From the NCBI GenBank assembly GCA_005787665.1, contig SYAB01000313.1, positions 1 to 16,008 of the forward strand: a stretch of DNA of 16,008 nt. The letters run 5' to 3'. Both the position numbers and the translations under genes were made by a program. The notes under the pieces were generated by a model that worked only from the letters and a program-made list of their open reading frames with translations, searched no databases and was not told the origin of the DNA. Positions 1 to 7,453 of the stretch are shown here, piece by piece. Each line of letters starts with the position of its first letter. The first letter of the stretch is position 1. This DNA is from Actinomycetota bacterium. Its GTDB lineage: Bacteria; Actinomycetota; Actinomycetes; Mycobacteriales; Mycobacteriaceae.

Positions 1-1
1 C

Positions 2-3000
2 AAGCCGTTCGGCCCGGTGCTGTCCGACGCGGTGAGCGATCAGCTGCGGACCGTGCTCGGCCCGTCCGGCAAGCGGCCGGCCGCCATCACCGAACGGGTC
101 ACCAAGACCTGGGAACTCGGCGAGGGCTGGGCCAAGCACGTCGCCGTGGAACTCGCCCTGGGCACCCGGGAGGGCAGCAGCGTGCGCGGCGGGCCACTGG
201 GCGCTCTGCACGAGGGTGCACTGCCCGACGCCGCCGCGGTGGACACGGCCGTCGACGGCGCCGTGGCGGCCGTCGCCGCTCGCCGCGGTATCGCGGTCGC
301 CCTGCCCTCGGCCGGTCCGGTCGGCGGCGGGGTGGTGGATTCGGCCGCCTTGACCGAGTTCGCCGAGACCGTCACCGGCCGCGACGGGGTGCTGGCATCG
401 GCCGCCCGCATGGTGCTGGGGCAGCTCGGACTGGACACCCCGGTCAGCGCCGCCCGCCCGGCCACCGACGCCGAGTTGATCGACCTGGTCACCGCCGAAC
501 TCGGTGCGGACTGGCCGCGTCTGGTGGCGCCGGTGTTCGACGCCCGCAAGGCGGTGCTGCTCGACGACCGCTGGGCGAGCGCCCGCGAGGACCTGGTCCG
601 GCTGTGGCTGGCCGAGGAGGACGACGTCGAGGCCGACTGGCAGCGGCTCTCCGAGCGGTTCGAGGGCGCCGGCCACGCGGTGGCGACCCAGGCCGACTGG
701 TGGCGGGCGCGAGCGTTGGCCGAGGGCCGTCTGGTGCACGCCGGCTTGTACGCCCGGATCGCCGCGGGTGCGGAGAACCCGGGCCCGGGCCGCTACCACG
801 GCGAGATCGCCGTCGTCACCGGCGCCTCGAAGGGGTCCATCGCCGCATCGGTGGTCGCGGCACTGCTCGACGGTGGCGCCACCGTCGTGGCCACCACCTC
901 CAAGCTCGACGACGAACGACTGGCGTTCTACAAGAGTCTGTACCGCGAGCACGCCCGGTTCGATGCGGCACTGTGGGTGCTGCCGGCCAACATGGCGTCC
1001 TACGCCGATATCGACGCGCTGGTCTCCTGGATCGGCAACGACCAGTCGGAGAATCTGGGGCCCAAGGCCATTCACGTCAAGGACGCCCAGACGCCGACCC
1101 TGTTGTTCCCGTTCGCCGCCCCTCGGGTGGCCGGGGATCTCTCCGAGGCCGGTTCCCGCTCCGAGATGGAGATGAAGGTTCTGCTGTGGGCCGTCGAGCG
1201 GCTGATCGGCGGGCTGTCGGCGATCGGTGCCGAACGCGATATCGCCTCCCGATTGCATGTCGTGCTGCCCGGCTCGCCCAACCGCGGCATGTTCGGCGGC
1301 GACGGCGCCTACGGCGAGTCCAAGTCCGCCCTGGACGCGGTGGTGAGCCGCTGGAGCGCGGAGTCCTCGTGGTCGCAGCGGGTCACCATCGCCCATGCGC
1401 TGATCGGCTGGACCAAGGGCACCGGTCTGATGGGGCACAACGACGCCATCGTCGAGGCCGTCGAGGAGGCGGGGGTGCGTACCTACAGCACCGCGGCGAT
1501 GGCCGCGCTGCTGCTCGACCGGTGCGCGCCGGAGGCGCGGGTGGCCGCCGCCGAAGCGCCGCTGCAGGCCGATCTGACCGGAGGTTTGGGGGATGTCGAC
1601 CTGGACATGGCCGAGTTGGCCGCGAAGGCCCGCGCCGAGATGTCCTCCGCGGCAGAGCGTTCCGGGCGCCCGGCGCAGGGCACCATCGCGGCGCTGCCCT
1701 CGCCGCCGCGCGGACACCGGCCGGCCCCGCCACCGGTCTTCGAGGATCTCGACGTCGACCCCGCCGATCTGGTCGTCATCGTCGGCGGCGCCGAACTGGG
1801 CCCCTACGGCTCGTCGCGGACCCGCTTCGAGATGGAGGTCGACAACGAACTGTCGGCGGCCGGCGTGCTCGAATTGGCCTGGACCACCGGACTTCTGGTG
1901 TGGGAGGACGATCCCAAACCGGGCTGGTACGACGTCGCCAGTGGCGAGCTGGTGCCGGAGGAGCAGATCTGCGAGCGCTACCACGACGCCGTCGTACAGC
2001 GCTGCGGCATCCGCGAGTTCGTCGCCGACGGCGCCCTGCAGGCCGACCACACCGCGGCACTGCTGGTCAGCGTGTTCCTCGACCGCGACTTCAGCTTCGT
2101 GGTGTCCTCCCAGGCACAGGCCCGAGCCTTCGAGGACGCCGACCCCGAGCACACCGTGGTGCGCCCGATCGGCGACGGCGGCGACTGGGAGGTGATCCGC
2201 AAGGCGGGCACCGAGATCCGGGTCCCCCGCAAGGCCACGCTGTCCCGCACGGTGGGCGCCCAGATCCCGACCGGATTCGACCCGACCGTGTGGGGCATCA
2301 GCGCCGACATGGTCAACTCGGTCGACCGGGTGGCGCTGTGGAACATGGTCGCCACCGTCGACGCGTTCCTGTCTTCGGGATTCACCCCGGCCGAACTCAT
2401 GCGCTGGGTGCACCCCAGCCTGGTGGCCAGCACCCAGGGCACCGGCATGGGCGGTATGACCTCGATGCAGACGATGTTCCACGGCAACCTGCTGGGCACG
2501 CCCAAGCCGAACGACATCCTGCAGGAGGTGCTGCCGAATGTCGTTGCGGCCCATGTGATGCAGTCCTACGTCGGCGGCTACGGCGCGATGGTCCACCCGG
2601 TCGGCGCCTGTGCCACCGCCGCGGTGTCGGTGGAGGAGGGTGTCGACAAGATCCGGCTCGGCAAGGCCGAACTCGTGGTGACCGGCGGCTTCGACGACCT
2701 GACCGAGGAGGCGATCACCGGATTCGGTGACATGGCCGCCACCGCGGACACCGAGATGATGCGCGCGCGGGGTATCAGCGACGCGAAGATCTCGCGGGCC
2801 AACGACCGACGTCGGCTGGGCTTCCTGGAGGCCCAGGGTGGCGGGACGATCCTGCTGGCGCGCGGCGACCTGGCGTTGCGGATGGGACTGCCCGTGCTGG
2901 CCGTCGTCGGCTACGCGCAGAGTTTCGCCGACGGTGTGCACACCTCGATCCCGGCTCCCGGCCTGGGCGCCCTGGCGGCCGGCCGGGGTGGTCGCGAGTC

Positions 3001-3661
3001 GGGCCTGGCGCGGTCGCTGGCCGCGCTCGGGGTGGCCCCCGACGATATTGCGGTGATCTCCAAGCACGACACCTCGACGCTGGCCAACGACCCCAACGAG
3101 ACCGAGTTGCACGAGCGCCTCGCCGAGGCGATGGGCCGGTCCGCGGGCGCACCGCTGTTCGTGGTGTCCCAGAAGAGCCTCACCGGCCACGCCAAGGGCG
3201 GCGCGGCGGTCTTCCAGATGATTGGTCTGTGCCAGGTCCTGCGGGACGGGGTGATCCCGCCCAATCGCAGCCTGGACTGCGTCGACGACGAACTGGCCGT
3301 GGCCGGCCACTTCGTCTGGCCGCGCGAGACGCTGCGGCTTGGTGACCGTTTCGCGCTGAAAGCCGGGCTGGTGACCAGCCTCGGCTTCGGCCACGTGTCC
3401 GGGCTGATCGCACTGGTACACCCGCAGGCCTTCCTGGCCGCCCTGCCGGAGGGGGAGCGGGAGAGCTACCTTGAGCGGTCGGCACAGCGGGTGCTGGCCG
3501 GCCAGCGGCGGCTGGCCTCGGCGATCGCCGGCGGCCGTCCGCTCTACGAGCGCCCCGCCGGTCGCCGATTCGACCGCGACGACCCGGAGAAGGCTTCCGA
3601 GGCCGCCATGCTGCTCGACCCCGCCGCGCGTCTCGGCGACGACGGGACCTACGTCCTCTGA
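2..3661 (+). CDS. fas: Type I fatty acid synthase, C-terminal 1219 residues (5' partial)
   Basis: This is the C-terminal part of the multifunctional fatty acid synthase that builds acyl-CoA precursors in the mycobacterial cytoplasm. The frame is open from base 2, and the rest of a roughly 3000-residue protein lies upstream. Residues 1-150 (numbered from base 2) resemble the structural helices that follow the ACP core in fungal-type FAS, so the phosphopantetheine serine should be just outside the window. A ketoreductase domain follows, with the Rossmann motif VVTGASKGS near residue 270 and a Y437-x3-K441 catalytic pair (YGESK). The ketosynthase domain has its nucleophile Cys870 in GACATAA, His1022 in KHDTST, and His1063/Lys1065 in LTGHAKGG. 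No frameshift or stop is visible and the catalytic residues are intact. There is no fused phosphopantetheinyl transferase at the C-terminus; that function is encoded by acpS 62 bp downstream. The identification is firm. Confidence 0.97.
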   Translation, partial: KPFGPVLSDAVSDQLRTVLGPSGKRPAAITERVTKTWELGEGWAKHVAVELALGTREGSSVRGGPLGALHEGALPDAAAVDTAVDGAVAAVAARRGIAVALPSAGPVGGGVVDSAALTEFAETVTGRDGVLASAARMVLGQLGLDTPVSAARPATDAELIDLVTAELGADWPRLVAPVFDARKAVLLDDRWASAREDLVRLWLAEEDDVEADWQRLSERFEGAGHAVATQADWWRARALAEGRLVHAGLYARIAAGAENPGPGRYHGEIAVVTGASKGSIAASVVAALLDGGATVVATTSKLDDERLAFYKSLYREHARFDAALWVLPANMASYADIDALVSWIGNDQSENLGPKAIHVKDAQTPTLLFPFAAPRVAGDLSEAGSRSEMEMKVLLWAVERLIGGLSAIGAERDIASRLHVVLPGSPNRGMFGGDGAYGESKSALDAVVSRWSAESSWSQRVTIAHALIGWTKGTGLMGHNDAIVEAVEEAGVRTYSTAAMAALLLDRCAPEARVAAAEAPLQADLTGGLGDVDLDMAELAAKARAEMSSAAERSGRPAQGTIAALPSPPRGHRPAPPPVFEDLDVDPADLVVIVGGAELGPYGSSRTRFEMEVDNELSAAGVLELAWTTGLLVWEDDPKPGWYDVASGELVPEEQICERYHDAVVQRCGIREFVADGALQADHTAALLVSVFLDRDFSFVVSSQAQARAFEDADPEHTVVRPIGDGGDWEVIRKAGTEIRVPRKATLSRTVGAQIPTGFDPTVWGISADMVNSVDRVALWNMVATVDAFLSSGFTPAELMRWVHPSLVASTQGTGMGGMTSMQTMFHGNLLGTPKPNDILQEVLPNVVAAHVMQSYVGGYGAMVHPVGACATAAVSVEEGVDKIRLGKAELVVTGGFDDLTEEAITGFGDMAATADTEMMRARGISDAKISRANDRRRLGFLEAQGGGTILLARGDLALRMGLPVLAVVGYAQSFADGVHTSIPAPGLGALAAGRGGRESGLARSLAALGVAPDDIAVISKHDTSTLANDPNETELHERLAEAMGRSAGAPLFVVSQKSLTGHAKGGAAVFQMIGLCQVLRDGVIPPNRSLDCVDDELAVAGHFVWPRETLRLGDRFALKAGLVTSLGFGHVSGLIALVHPQAFLAALPEGERESYLERSAQRVLAGQRRLASAIAGGRPLYERPAGRRFDRDDPEKASEAAMLLDPAARLGDDGTYVL

Positions 3662-3714
3662 TGACCGTGCTCCTGGGCGCGGTGTCGCCGCGTGATCGTC
3701 ACGCGGTGGGCTAA
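3661..3714 (+). other. 17-codon ORF coupling fas to acpS (speculative)
   Basis: An ATG overlaps the fas stop codon as TGATG and opens a 17-codon frame (MTVLLGAVSPRDRHAVG) ending in TAA at 3712-3714. That TAA overlaps the AAGG (3713-3716) that looks like the acpS Shine-Dalgarno, and the stop is 9 nt before the acpS GTG. Such an arrangement could carry ribosomes from fas to acpS, but a chance ORF of this length is common. The coordinates and overlaps are seen; the coupling role is inference. Confidence 0.25.
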
Positions 3715-3723
3715 GGTCTGCGC

Positions 3724-4119
3724 GTGGCGATCGTGGGCGTGGGCATCGACGTGGTGTCGATACCGGACTTCGCCGAGCAGGTCGACCAGCCCGGCACGGT
3801 GTTCGCCGAGACGTTCACCCCCGGCGAGCGGCGCGACGCCGCCGACAAGAGTTCGCTGGCCGCCCGGCATCTGGCCGCCCGCTGGGCCGCCAAGGAGGCC
3901 GTCATCAAGGCCTGGTCGGGCTCGCGGTTCGCCCAGCGCCCGGTGCTGCCTGAGGGCGTTCACCGCGACATCGAGGTGATCACCGACATGTGGGGGCGCC
4001 CGCGGGTCCGGTTGGCCGGCGCGATCGCCGAGCACCTCGCCGATGTGCTGATCCACGTGTCGTTGACCCACGAGGGTGACACGGCGGCCGCCGTCGCCAT
4101 CCTGGAGACGCCGTCGTAG
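3724..4119 (+). CDS. acpS: Holo-[acyl-carrier-protein] synthase AcpS
   Basis: AcpS transfers 4'-phosphopantetheine from CoA to the serine of acyl carrier proteins; in mycobacteria it is the enzyme associated with activating FAS-I. The 131-residue product has the usual length for the family. It shows both signature motifs: GVGIDVVSI near the N-terminus, whose Asp is a magnesium ligand, and WAAKEAVIKA around residues 58-67, whose Glu is the second ligand. The GTG at 3724 is chosen because the conserved MAIVGVGID begins there and AAGG lies 7 nt upstream. It follows fas by 62 bp on the same strand, so co-transcription is likely and supplies modifier and substrate together. Its stop codon is 6 bp from the stop of the opposing small gene and lies inside a 14-bp palindrome. 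Confidence 0.96.
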   Translation: MAIVGVGIDVVSIPDFAEQVDQPGTVFAETFTPGERRDAADKSSLAARHLAARWAAKEAVIKAWSGSRFAQRPVLPEGVHRDIEVITDMWGRPRVRLAGAIAEHLADVLIHVSLTHEGDTAAAVAILETPS

Positions 4120-4129
4120 CCGCGGCTAC
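4116..4129. terminator. 14-bp palindrome spanning two convergent stop codons
   Basis: GTAGCCGCGGCTAC is a perfect palindrome that contains the acpS stop (TAG on plus) and the stop of the opposing secreted-protein gene (TAG on minus). As RNA it could form a 5-bp stem with a CGCG loop from either direction. There is no U-tract, so a terminator role is only possible. Part of the symmetry is automatic because both genes use TAG. Confidence 0.3.
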
Positions 4130-4398
4130 CCTCCGATCGGGATGCCGCCCCCGAATCCCGGCACCCACAAGGGGTTGAAGAGCGGGCCCGACGGGCTGTT
4201 CAGCGACGGGCCCCGGGGTTCGGCATGCAGGGACGCATGGCCGGGCTTCTGGCAGACACTGACTCCTCCGTTTTGGCCGCATCGGCTTCTGTCCGGAAAC
4301 GCCGTCGCGACGGGCGCCGCGGCAACCGCGCAGATGACGGCCACTGTGGCCAGAAGGGGCTTCAGCAGTCTCGGTGTTGTGGCGTCGGCGGTTCTCAT
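4126..4398 (-). CDS. Small secreted protein, function unknown
   Basis: This 90-residue protein starts with MRTADATTPR and a hydrophobic stretch (residues 11-33, ending AAPVATA) that reads as a Sec signal peptide with cleavage before FPDRSR. The mature part is about 57 residues, has two cysteines (C40 and C49) that could form a disulfide, and ends in a Pro/Gly-rich tail (GFGGGIPIGG). It resembles the many short exported proteins of mycobacteria, but I do not recognise a named family. The ATG at 4398 is chosen because it sits directly before the signal peptide; upstream in-frame starts would add AT-rich, non-coding-looking sequence. It has no clear Shine-Dalgarno. It is divergent from the M20 peptidase gene across a 96-bp region and convergent with acpS. 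Confidence 0.72.
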   Translation of the reverse strand: MRTADATTPRLLKPLLATVAVICAVAAAPVATAFPDRSRCGQNGGVSVCQKPGHASLHAEPRGPSLNSPSGPLFNPLWVPGFGGGIPIGG

Positions 4399-4437
4399 GG
4401 TCGCAACACTATCTTCGAGCAAATCGGAATTCACGAA

Positions 4438-4454
4438 ATACATACCATATGTAT
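4438..4454. promoter_or_regulatory. Inverted repeat ATACAT-N5-ATGTAT in divergent promoter region
   Basis: A perfect 6-bp inverted repeat with a 5-bp spacer sits in the only AT-rich patch between the divergent secreted-protein and M20 peptidase genes, about 40 bp from each start. TANNNT-type -10 candidates overlap it on both strands (TACCAT on plus at 4443-4448, TATGGT on minus at 4449-4444). It could be an operator controlling both genes, or simply two overlapping -10 elements that look symmetric. Confidence 0.4.
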
Positions 4455-4494
4455 AGACAGCGGACCGCTGCGGCGGCTCGGTAGTGTCGGTCCG

Positions 4495-5835
4495 GTGAGC
4501 GATCTGATCCATCGAGTCCGCGACGTGCTGCCCGAGGTGCGCGGAGACCTTGAGGACCTGGTGCGCATTGAATCGGTGTGGTCGGACCCGTCGCGGCGTG
4601 ATGCGGTCCGGCGCAGCGCCCAGGCGGTGGCGGACCTGCTGCGCGGCGCCGGTTTCTCCAGTGTGAAGATCGTCAGTGCGGATGGGGCGCCGGCCGTCAT
4701 CGCCCAGCACCCCGCACCTCCCGGCGCGCCGACGGTCCTGCTCTACGCCCATCACGACGTACAGCCCGAAGGTGACGTCGACCAATGGGATTCGCCACCG
4801 TTCGCACCGACCGAACGCGACGGCCGCTTGTATGGCCGGGGCACCGCCGACGATAAGGCCGGTATCGCCGTCCATCTGGCCGCGTTCCGTGCGCATGGCG
4901 GCAATCCGCCCGTCGGCGTCACGGTGTTCGTCGAGGGGGAGGAGGAGTGCGGATCCCCCTCGTTGAGTCGACTGCTCGACGCCCACAAGTCCACACTCGC
5001 CGCCGACGTCATCGTGATCGCCGATTCGGACAACTGGACCGCCGACATCCCGGCCCTGACGGTGTCGTTGCGGGGGCTGGCCGACTGCGTGGTCGAGGTG
5101 GCCACCCTGGACCACGGTCTGCACTCCGGGCTGTGGGGCGGGGTGGTGCCCGACGCGCTGATGGTCCTGGTTCGGCTGCTGGCCACCCTGCACGACGACG
5201 ACGGCAACGTCGCGGTCGAGGGTCTGCACGAGGGCACCGCGGCCCCGGTGGACCGCGGGGCCGACTGGGTTCGCGCCGAGTCCGGTCTGCTCGACGGTGT
5301 CAGCGAAATCGGTTCGGGCACCGTGGCGCAACGTTTATGGGCCAAACCGGCCATCACCGTGATCGGCATCGACACCACACCCATCGACAAGGCGTCCAAC
5401 ACCCTCATCCCCCGGGCCCGGGCGAAGGTCAGCCTCCGGGTCGCGCCCGGTGGTGACTCCGCGGCACACCTGGCGGCGTTGCGCCGTCATCTCGAGGATC
5501 GCGCCCCCTGGGGCGCCCACGTCACCGTCACGACCGGTGACGTGGGCCAGCCCTACGCCATCGATGTTTCGGGTCCGGTCTACGACGCCGCCCGCGCGGC
5601 GTTTCGGGAGGCCTGGGGCCTCGACGCGGTCGATATGGGGATGGGCGGGTCCATCCCGTTCATCGCCGAATTCGCCGCCGCGTTCCCCGACGCCACCATC
5701 CTGGTCACCGGCGTGGAGGATCCCTCGACCCAGGCCCACAGCGTCAACGAGAGTCTGCACCTCGGTGTGCTGGAGCGGGCCGCGGCCACCGAAGCGCTGC
5801 TGATGGCGAAACTCGGCGCGTGCTATTCGGAGTAG
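4495..5835 (+). CDS. M20 family metallopeptidase (dipeptidase-like)
   Basis: This is a cytosolic di-zinc peptidase or amidohydrolase of the M20 family, carnosinase/PepV-like branch, 446 residues. All metal and catalytic positions are present: H86-x-D88 in YAHHDVQP, bridging D119 in TADDKAG, catalytic E150 and ligand E151 in EGEEECGS, D179 in DSDNW, and C-terminal H415 in QAHSVNE. The DHGLHSGLWGG segment near residue 205 belongs to the lid/dimerisation domain typical of the group. The substrate cannot be read from sequence; dipeptides are the family norm. GTG 4495 is chosen because the conserved N-terminal helix begins there; no strong Shine-Dalgarno is seen. I recall it as the counterpart of M. 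tuberculosis Rv2522c, beside acpS. Its last 13 bp overlap the 3' end of the opposing exported-protein gene. Confidence 0.9.
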   Translation: MSDLIHRVRDVLPEVRGDLEDLVRIESVWSDPSRRDAVRRSAQAVADLLRGAGFSSVKIVSADGAPAVIAQHPAPPGAPTVLLYAHHDVQPEGDVDQWDSPPFAPTERDGRLYGRGTADDKAGIAVHLAAFRAHGGNPPVGVTVFVEGEEECGSPSLSRLLDAHKSTLAADVIVIADSDNWTADIPALTVSLRGLADCVVEVATLDHGLHSGLWGGVVPDALMVLVRLLATLHDDDGNVAVEGLHEGTAAPVDRGADWVRAESGLLDGVSEIGSGTVAQRLWAKPAITVIGIDTTPIDKASNTLIPRARAKVSLRVAPGGDSAAHLAALRRHLEDRAPWGAHVTVTTGDVGQPYAIDVSGPVYDAARAAFREAWGLDAVDMGMGGSIPFIAEFAAAFPDATILVTGVEDPSTQAHSVNESLHLGVLERAAATEALLMAKLGACYSE

Positions 5836-6401
5836 GTCTCACCGCCGCGCGGGTAACCGCCGCCGTAGGTGGAGATGTGGACGTGGGTGAAGTGGTTGGC
5901 GTCATCGTTGCCCATATCCGCCATCAGGTGGGGCTTGCCCTTCGCGGGCAGGTACATCCGCTGCCAGATGACGTATTCCAGGTCGAACCGCTCGGCATTG
6001 GCCATCACGAACTCGGTGATGCGGTCACCGAGTGCCCTGCCCGCCGGGGTGCGGTAGTTCGGGATGATGACGTCGATGGCCAGGCCGGCGGGATGCCATT
6101 TCATGCTGTCCGGCCGGACGCCGCCGATATCTTTGATCTCGGGGAACCGCGCGCTGATGGCCCGCTTTGCCAGGATCGTCTTGACCTGCAGGCCGCGCTC
6201 CGAACCCACACCGTGCGGCAGCGCACGCCGTACCGAGCTCACCAGACTGGCCGCCGCCGGGTCGGCTACCGACTGGTGGGCCATCACGATCTGCGGCGCC
6301 CACCCGAGCGGCTGCGGTGGGGGCACCGGGGCGGCGGCGACCGCCGCCGGAAGGGCGAGGGCCGCCGCGGCCCAGGTCAGCGCACGGTGCCAACGGCTCA
6401 T
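5823..6401 (-). CDS. Exported M15-like (D-Ala-D-Ala carboxypeptidase fold) protein
   Basis: The 192-residue product has a signal peptide (residues 1-23, cleavage near AVAAAP) followed by one domain resembling the ARB_07466/M15 peptidase-like fold. The segment SMKWHPAGLAID supplies H103 and D110 in an H-x6-D arrangement, and HFTHVHIS gives H173 and H175, the likely third zinc ligand and an additional His. The usual M15 general-base Glu (ExxH) is not visible, so peptidoglycan cleavage is plausible but unproven. The start at 6401 is chosen because GGAGG (6410-6406 on minus) lies 4 nt upstream and the signal peptide begins immediately; two earlier in-frame ATGs at 6419 and 6416 precede the ribosome site. 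It lies 103 bp downstream of bcp on the same strand. Mycobacteria encode several such exported paralogues. Confidence 0.78.
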   Translation of the reverse strand: MSRWHRALTWAAAALALPAAVAAAPVPPPQPLGWAPQIVMAHQSVADPAAASLVSSVRRALPHGVGSERGLQVKTILAKRAISARFPEIKDIGGVRPDSMKWHPAGLAIDVIIPNYRTPAGRALGDRITEFVMANAERFDLEYVIWQRMYLPAKGKPHLMADMGNDDANHFTHVHISTYGGGYPRGGETYSE

Positions 6402-6404
6402 CGG

Positions 6405-6410
6405 CCCTCC
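6405..6410 (-). promoter_or_regulatory. Ribosome binding site of the M15-like gene
   Basis: GGAGGG on the minus strand lies 3-4 nt before the ATG at 6401. It follows two upstream in-frame ATGs and therefore decides the start. Confidence 0.6.
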
Positions 6411-6504
6411 GGTCATCAACTGGCGCGGTCGTGCCGCGATCGTTACTTGACCGTGATGTCGGTGGTGGTGGGGCCGGTGTTACATCTGGTGCGGCTGTTG
6501 TTAC

Positions 6505-6978
6505 TCAGACTGACAGATCGGCGCGCAGCTTGGCGACGTGCCCGGTGGCCTTGACGTTGTAGCGGGCCAGTTCGATGGTGCCCTTCTCGTCGACGAGGAA
6601 GGTCGACCGGATGACGCCCTGGACCGTCTTGCCGTACATCGTCTTCTCGCCGAACGCGCCCCAGGCGGTCAGCACCTTCTTGTCCGGGTCGGAGAGCAGC
6701 GGAAAACTCAGTCCCTCGGCGTCGCGGAACCTGGCGAGTTTTTCGGGCTTGTCCGGCGAGATCCCGATGACGTCGATCCCGGCCCCGTTGAGTTCGGCGA
6801 GGCTGTCCCGGAAATCGCACGCCTGCTTGGTGCAGCCGGGTGTCGACGCGGCCGGGTAGAAATAGACGATCACCTTGCGGCCCGTGAAGTCCGAGAGCTT
6901 GACGTTCTTGCCGTCGGCATCGGTCAGGCTGAATGCCGGGGCCTTGTCGCCGGCTTCGAGTCGTGCTGTGTCGGTCAC
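6505..6978 (-). CDS. bcp: Thiol peroxidase Bcp (peroxiredoxin Q)
   Basis: Bcp reduces hydrogen peroxide and organic hydroperoxides in the cytoplasm using thioredoxin-type donors. The 157-residue protein has the thioredoxin-fold start GDKAPAFSLTDADG and the active site PAASTPGCTKQACDF. C49 is the peroxidatic cysteine in the PxxxTPxC context, and C54, five residues on, is the likely resolving cysteine, as in atypical 2-Cys Bcp. The FLVDEKG strand follows. The GTG start at 6978 has AAGGGA about 8 nt upstream. It is divergent from the DUF3618 gene and upstream of the M15-like gene on the same strand. I recall it as the counterpart of Rv2521. Confidence 0.95.
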   Translation of the reverse strand: MTDTARLEAGDKAPAFSLTDADGKNVKLSDFTGRKVIVYFYPAASTPGCTKQACDFRDSLAELNGAGIDVIGISPDKPEKLARFRDAEGLSFPLLSDPDKKVLTAWGAFGEKTMYGKTVQGVIRSTFLVDEKGTIELARYNVKATGHVAKLRADLSV

Positions 6979-7040
6979 GTTCGCAATCCCTTCGGTCTGC
7001 CGGTCCGCGCCCTTTGCCTCGTGGCGGCCCGGCTCTGATC

Positions 7041-7046
7041 TAGGGT
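7041..7046 (+). promoter_or_regulatory. Candidate -10 element for the DUF3618 gene
   Basis: TAGGGT fits the mycobacterial TANNNT -10 consensus and lies 45 bp before the GTG at 7092. No convincing -35 is seen at the right distance, so support is weak. Confidence 0.28.
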
Positions 7047-7091
7047 AATGCGGCAGTGCGGCTCATCTCCCACCCGAAGCGAGGACACCAA

Positions 7092-7316
7092 GTGGCGGAC
7101 CGGGATCCCGAGGTCATCAAGCAGGACATCGCCGTGGCACGCGAACGCCTGGCGTCGACGGTCGACTCCCTGGCCGAGCGGGCCAACCCCCAGCGGGTCG
7201 CCGATGACCTCAAATCCGCGGTGCTGCGATTCCTCAAGCGACCGGCGGTGGCCGCGACGCTGGCCGGTGTCGGGATGGTGACCGTGGTCGTCGTGGTGCG
7301 GCGCATCCGCAACTAA
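7092..7316 (+). CDS. DUF3618 single-span membrane protein
   Basis: This 74-residue protein matches the DUF3618 pattern: a charged helical N-terminus (DPEVIKQDIAVARERLASTV), a DSLAERANP turn, and one C-terminal transmembrane segment (about residues 52-69, VAATLAGVGMVTVVVVV) ending in basic RRIRN. The function is unknown; the family is often found near cell-envelope and stress genes in actinobacteria. The GTG at 7092 is chosen because GAGG lies 7 nt upstream; an earlier in-frame GTG at 7056 has no ribosome site. The length agrees with what I recall for Rv2520c beside bcp. Its stop overlaps the stop of a possible tiny minus-strand gene. Confidence 0.82.
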   Translation: MADRDPEVIKQDIAVARERLASTVDSLAERANPQRVADDLKSAVLRFLKRPAVAATLAGVGMVTVVVVVRRIRN

Positions 7317-7453
7317 GCGCGACGACGCCGAAACCAGCCGCTCAACGGCAGTCGGGGGACCGGGGGGTTTGCGACCCTGCCGACGCGGCAGCAGGTCAGG
7401 ACCCGAACCTCGCTGCCGTCCGAGCCGCCGATCGAGCCCTGCTCCGCCACCAC
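7313..7453 (-). CDS. Possible 46-residue protein, unknown function
   Basis: This reading frame uses mostly G or C at third codon positions, as real genes here do, and encodes a product with GSIGGSDGSEVRVLTCCRVG in the middle and a basic SGWFRRRRA end. Its TAG stop overlaps the TAA of the opposing DUF3618 gene, a tail-to-tail contact like other junctions in the window. An in-frame stop at 7469-7471 limits the 5' extent, leaving GTG at 7453 or 7450 as starts. No well-spaced Shine-Dalgarno is seen; AGGAG lies 19 nt upstream. I recognise no family. It could equally be an accidental frame in GC-rich spacer. Confidence 0.33.
   Translation of the reverse strand: MVAEQGSIGGSDGSEVRVLTCCRVGRVANPPVPRLPLSGWFRRRRA

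Noticed and set aside
604..2730. A 708-codon open frame inside fas in another plus frame
   Set aside because: It is Arg/Gly-rich shadow coding, typical of a GC-rich gene, and fas carries the recognisable KR and KS motifs in the other frame.
4399..5331. A long upstream extension of the small secreted protein's frame, antisense to the M20 gene
   Set aside because: Only the last 90 codons have a signal peptide and protein-like character; the rest mirrors the M20 peptidase gene.
7377..7391. CTGCC-N5-GGCAG hairpin as a terminator for the DUF3618 gene
   Set aside because: The stem is only 5 bp, there is no T-run on either strand, and it lies inside the possible small minus-strand gene.
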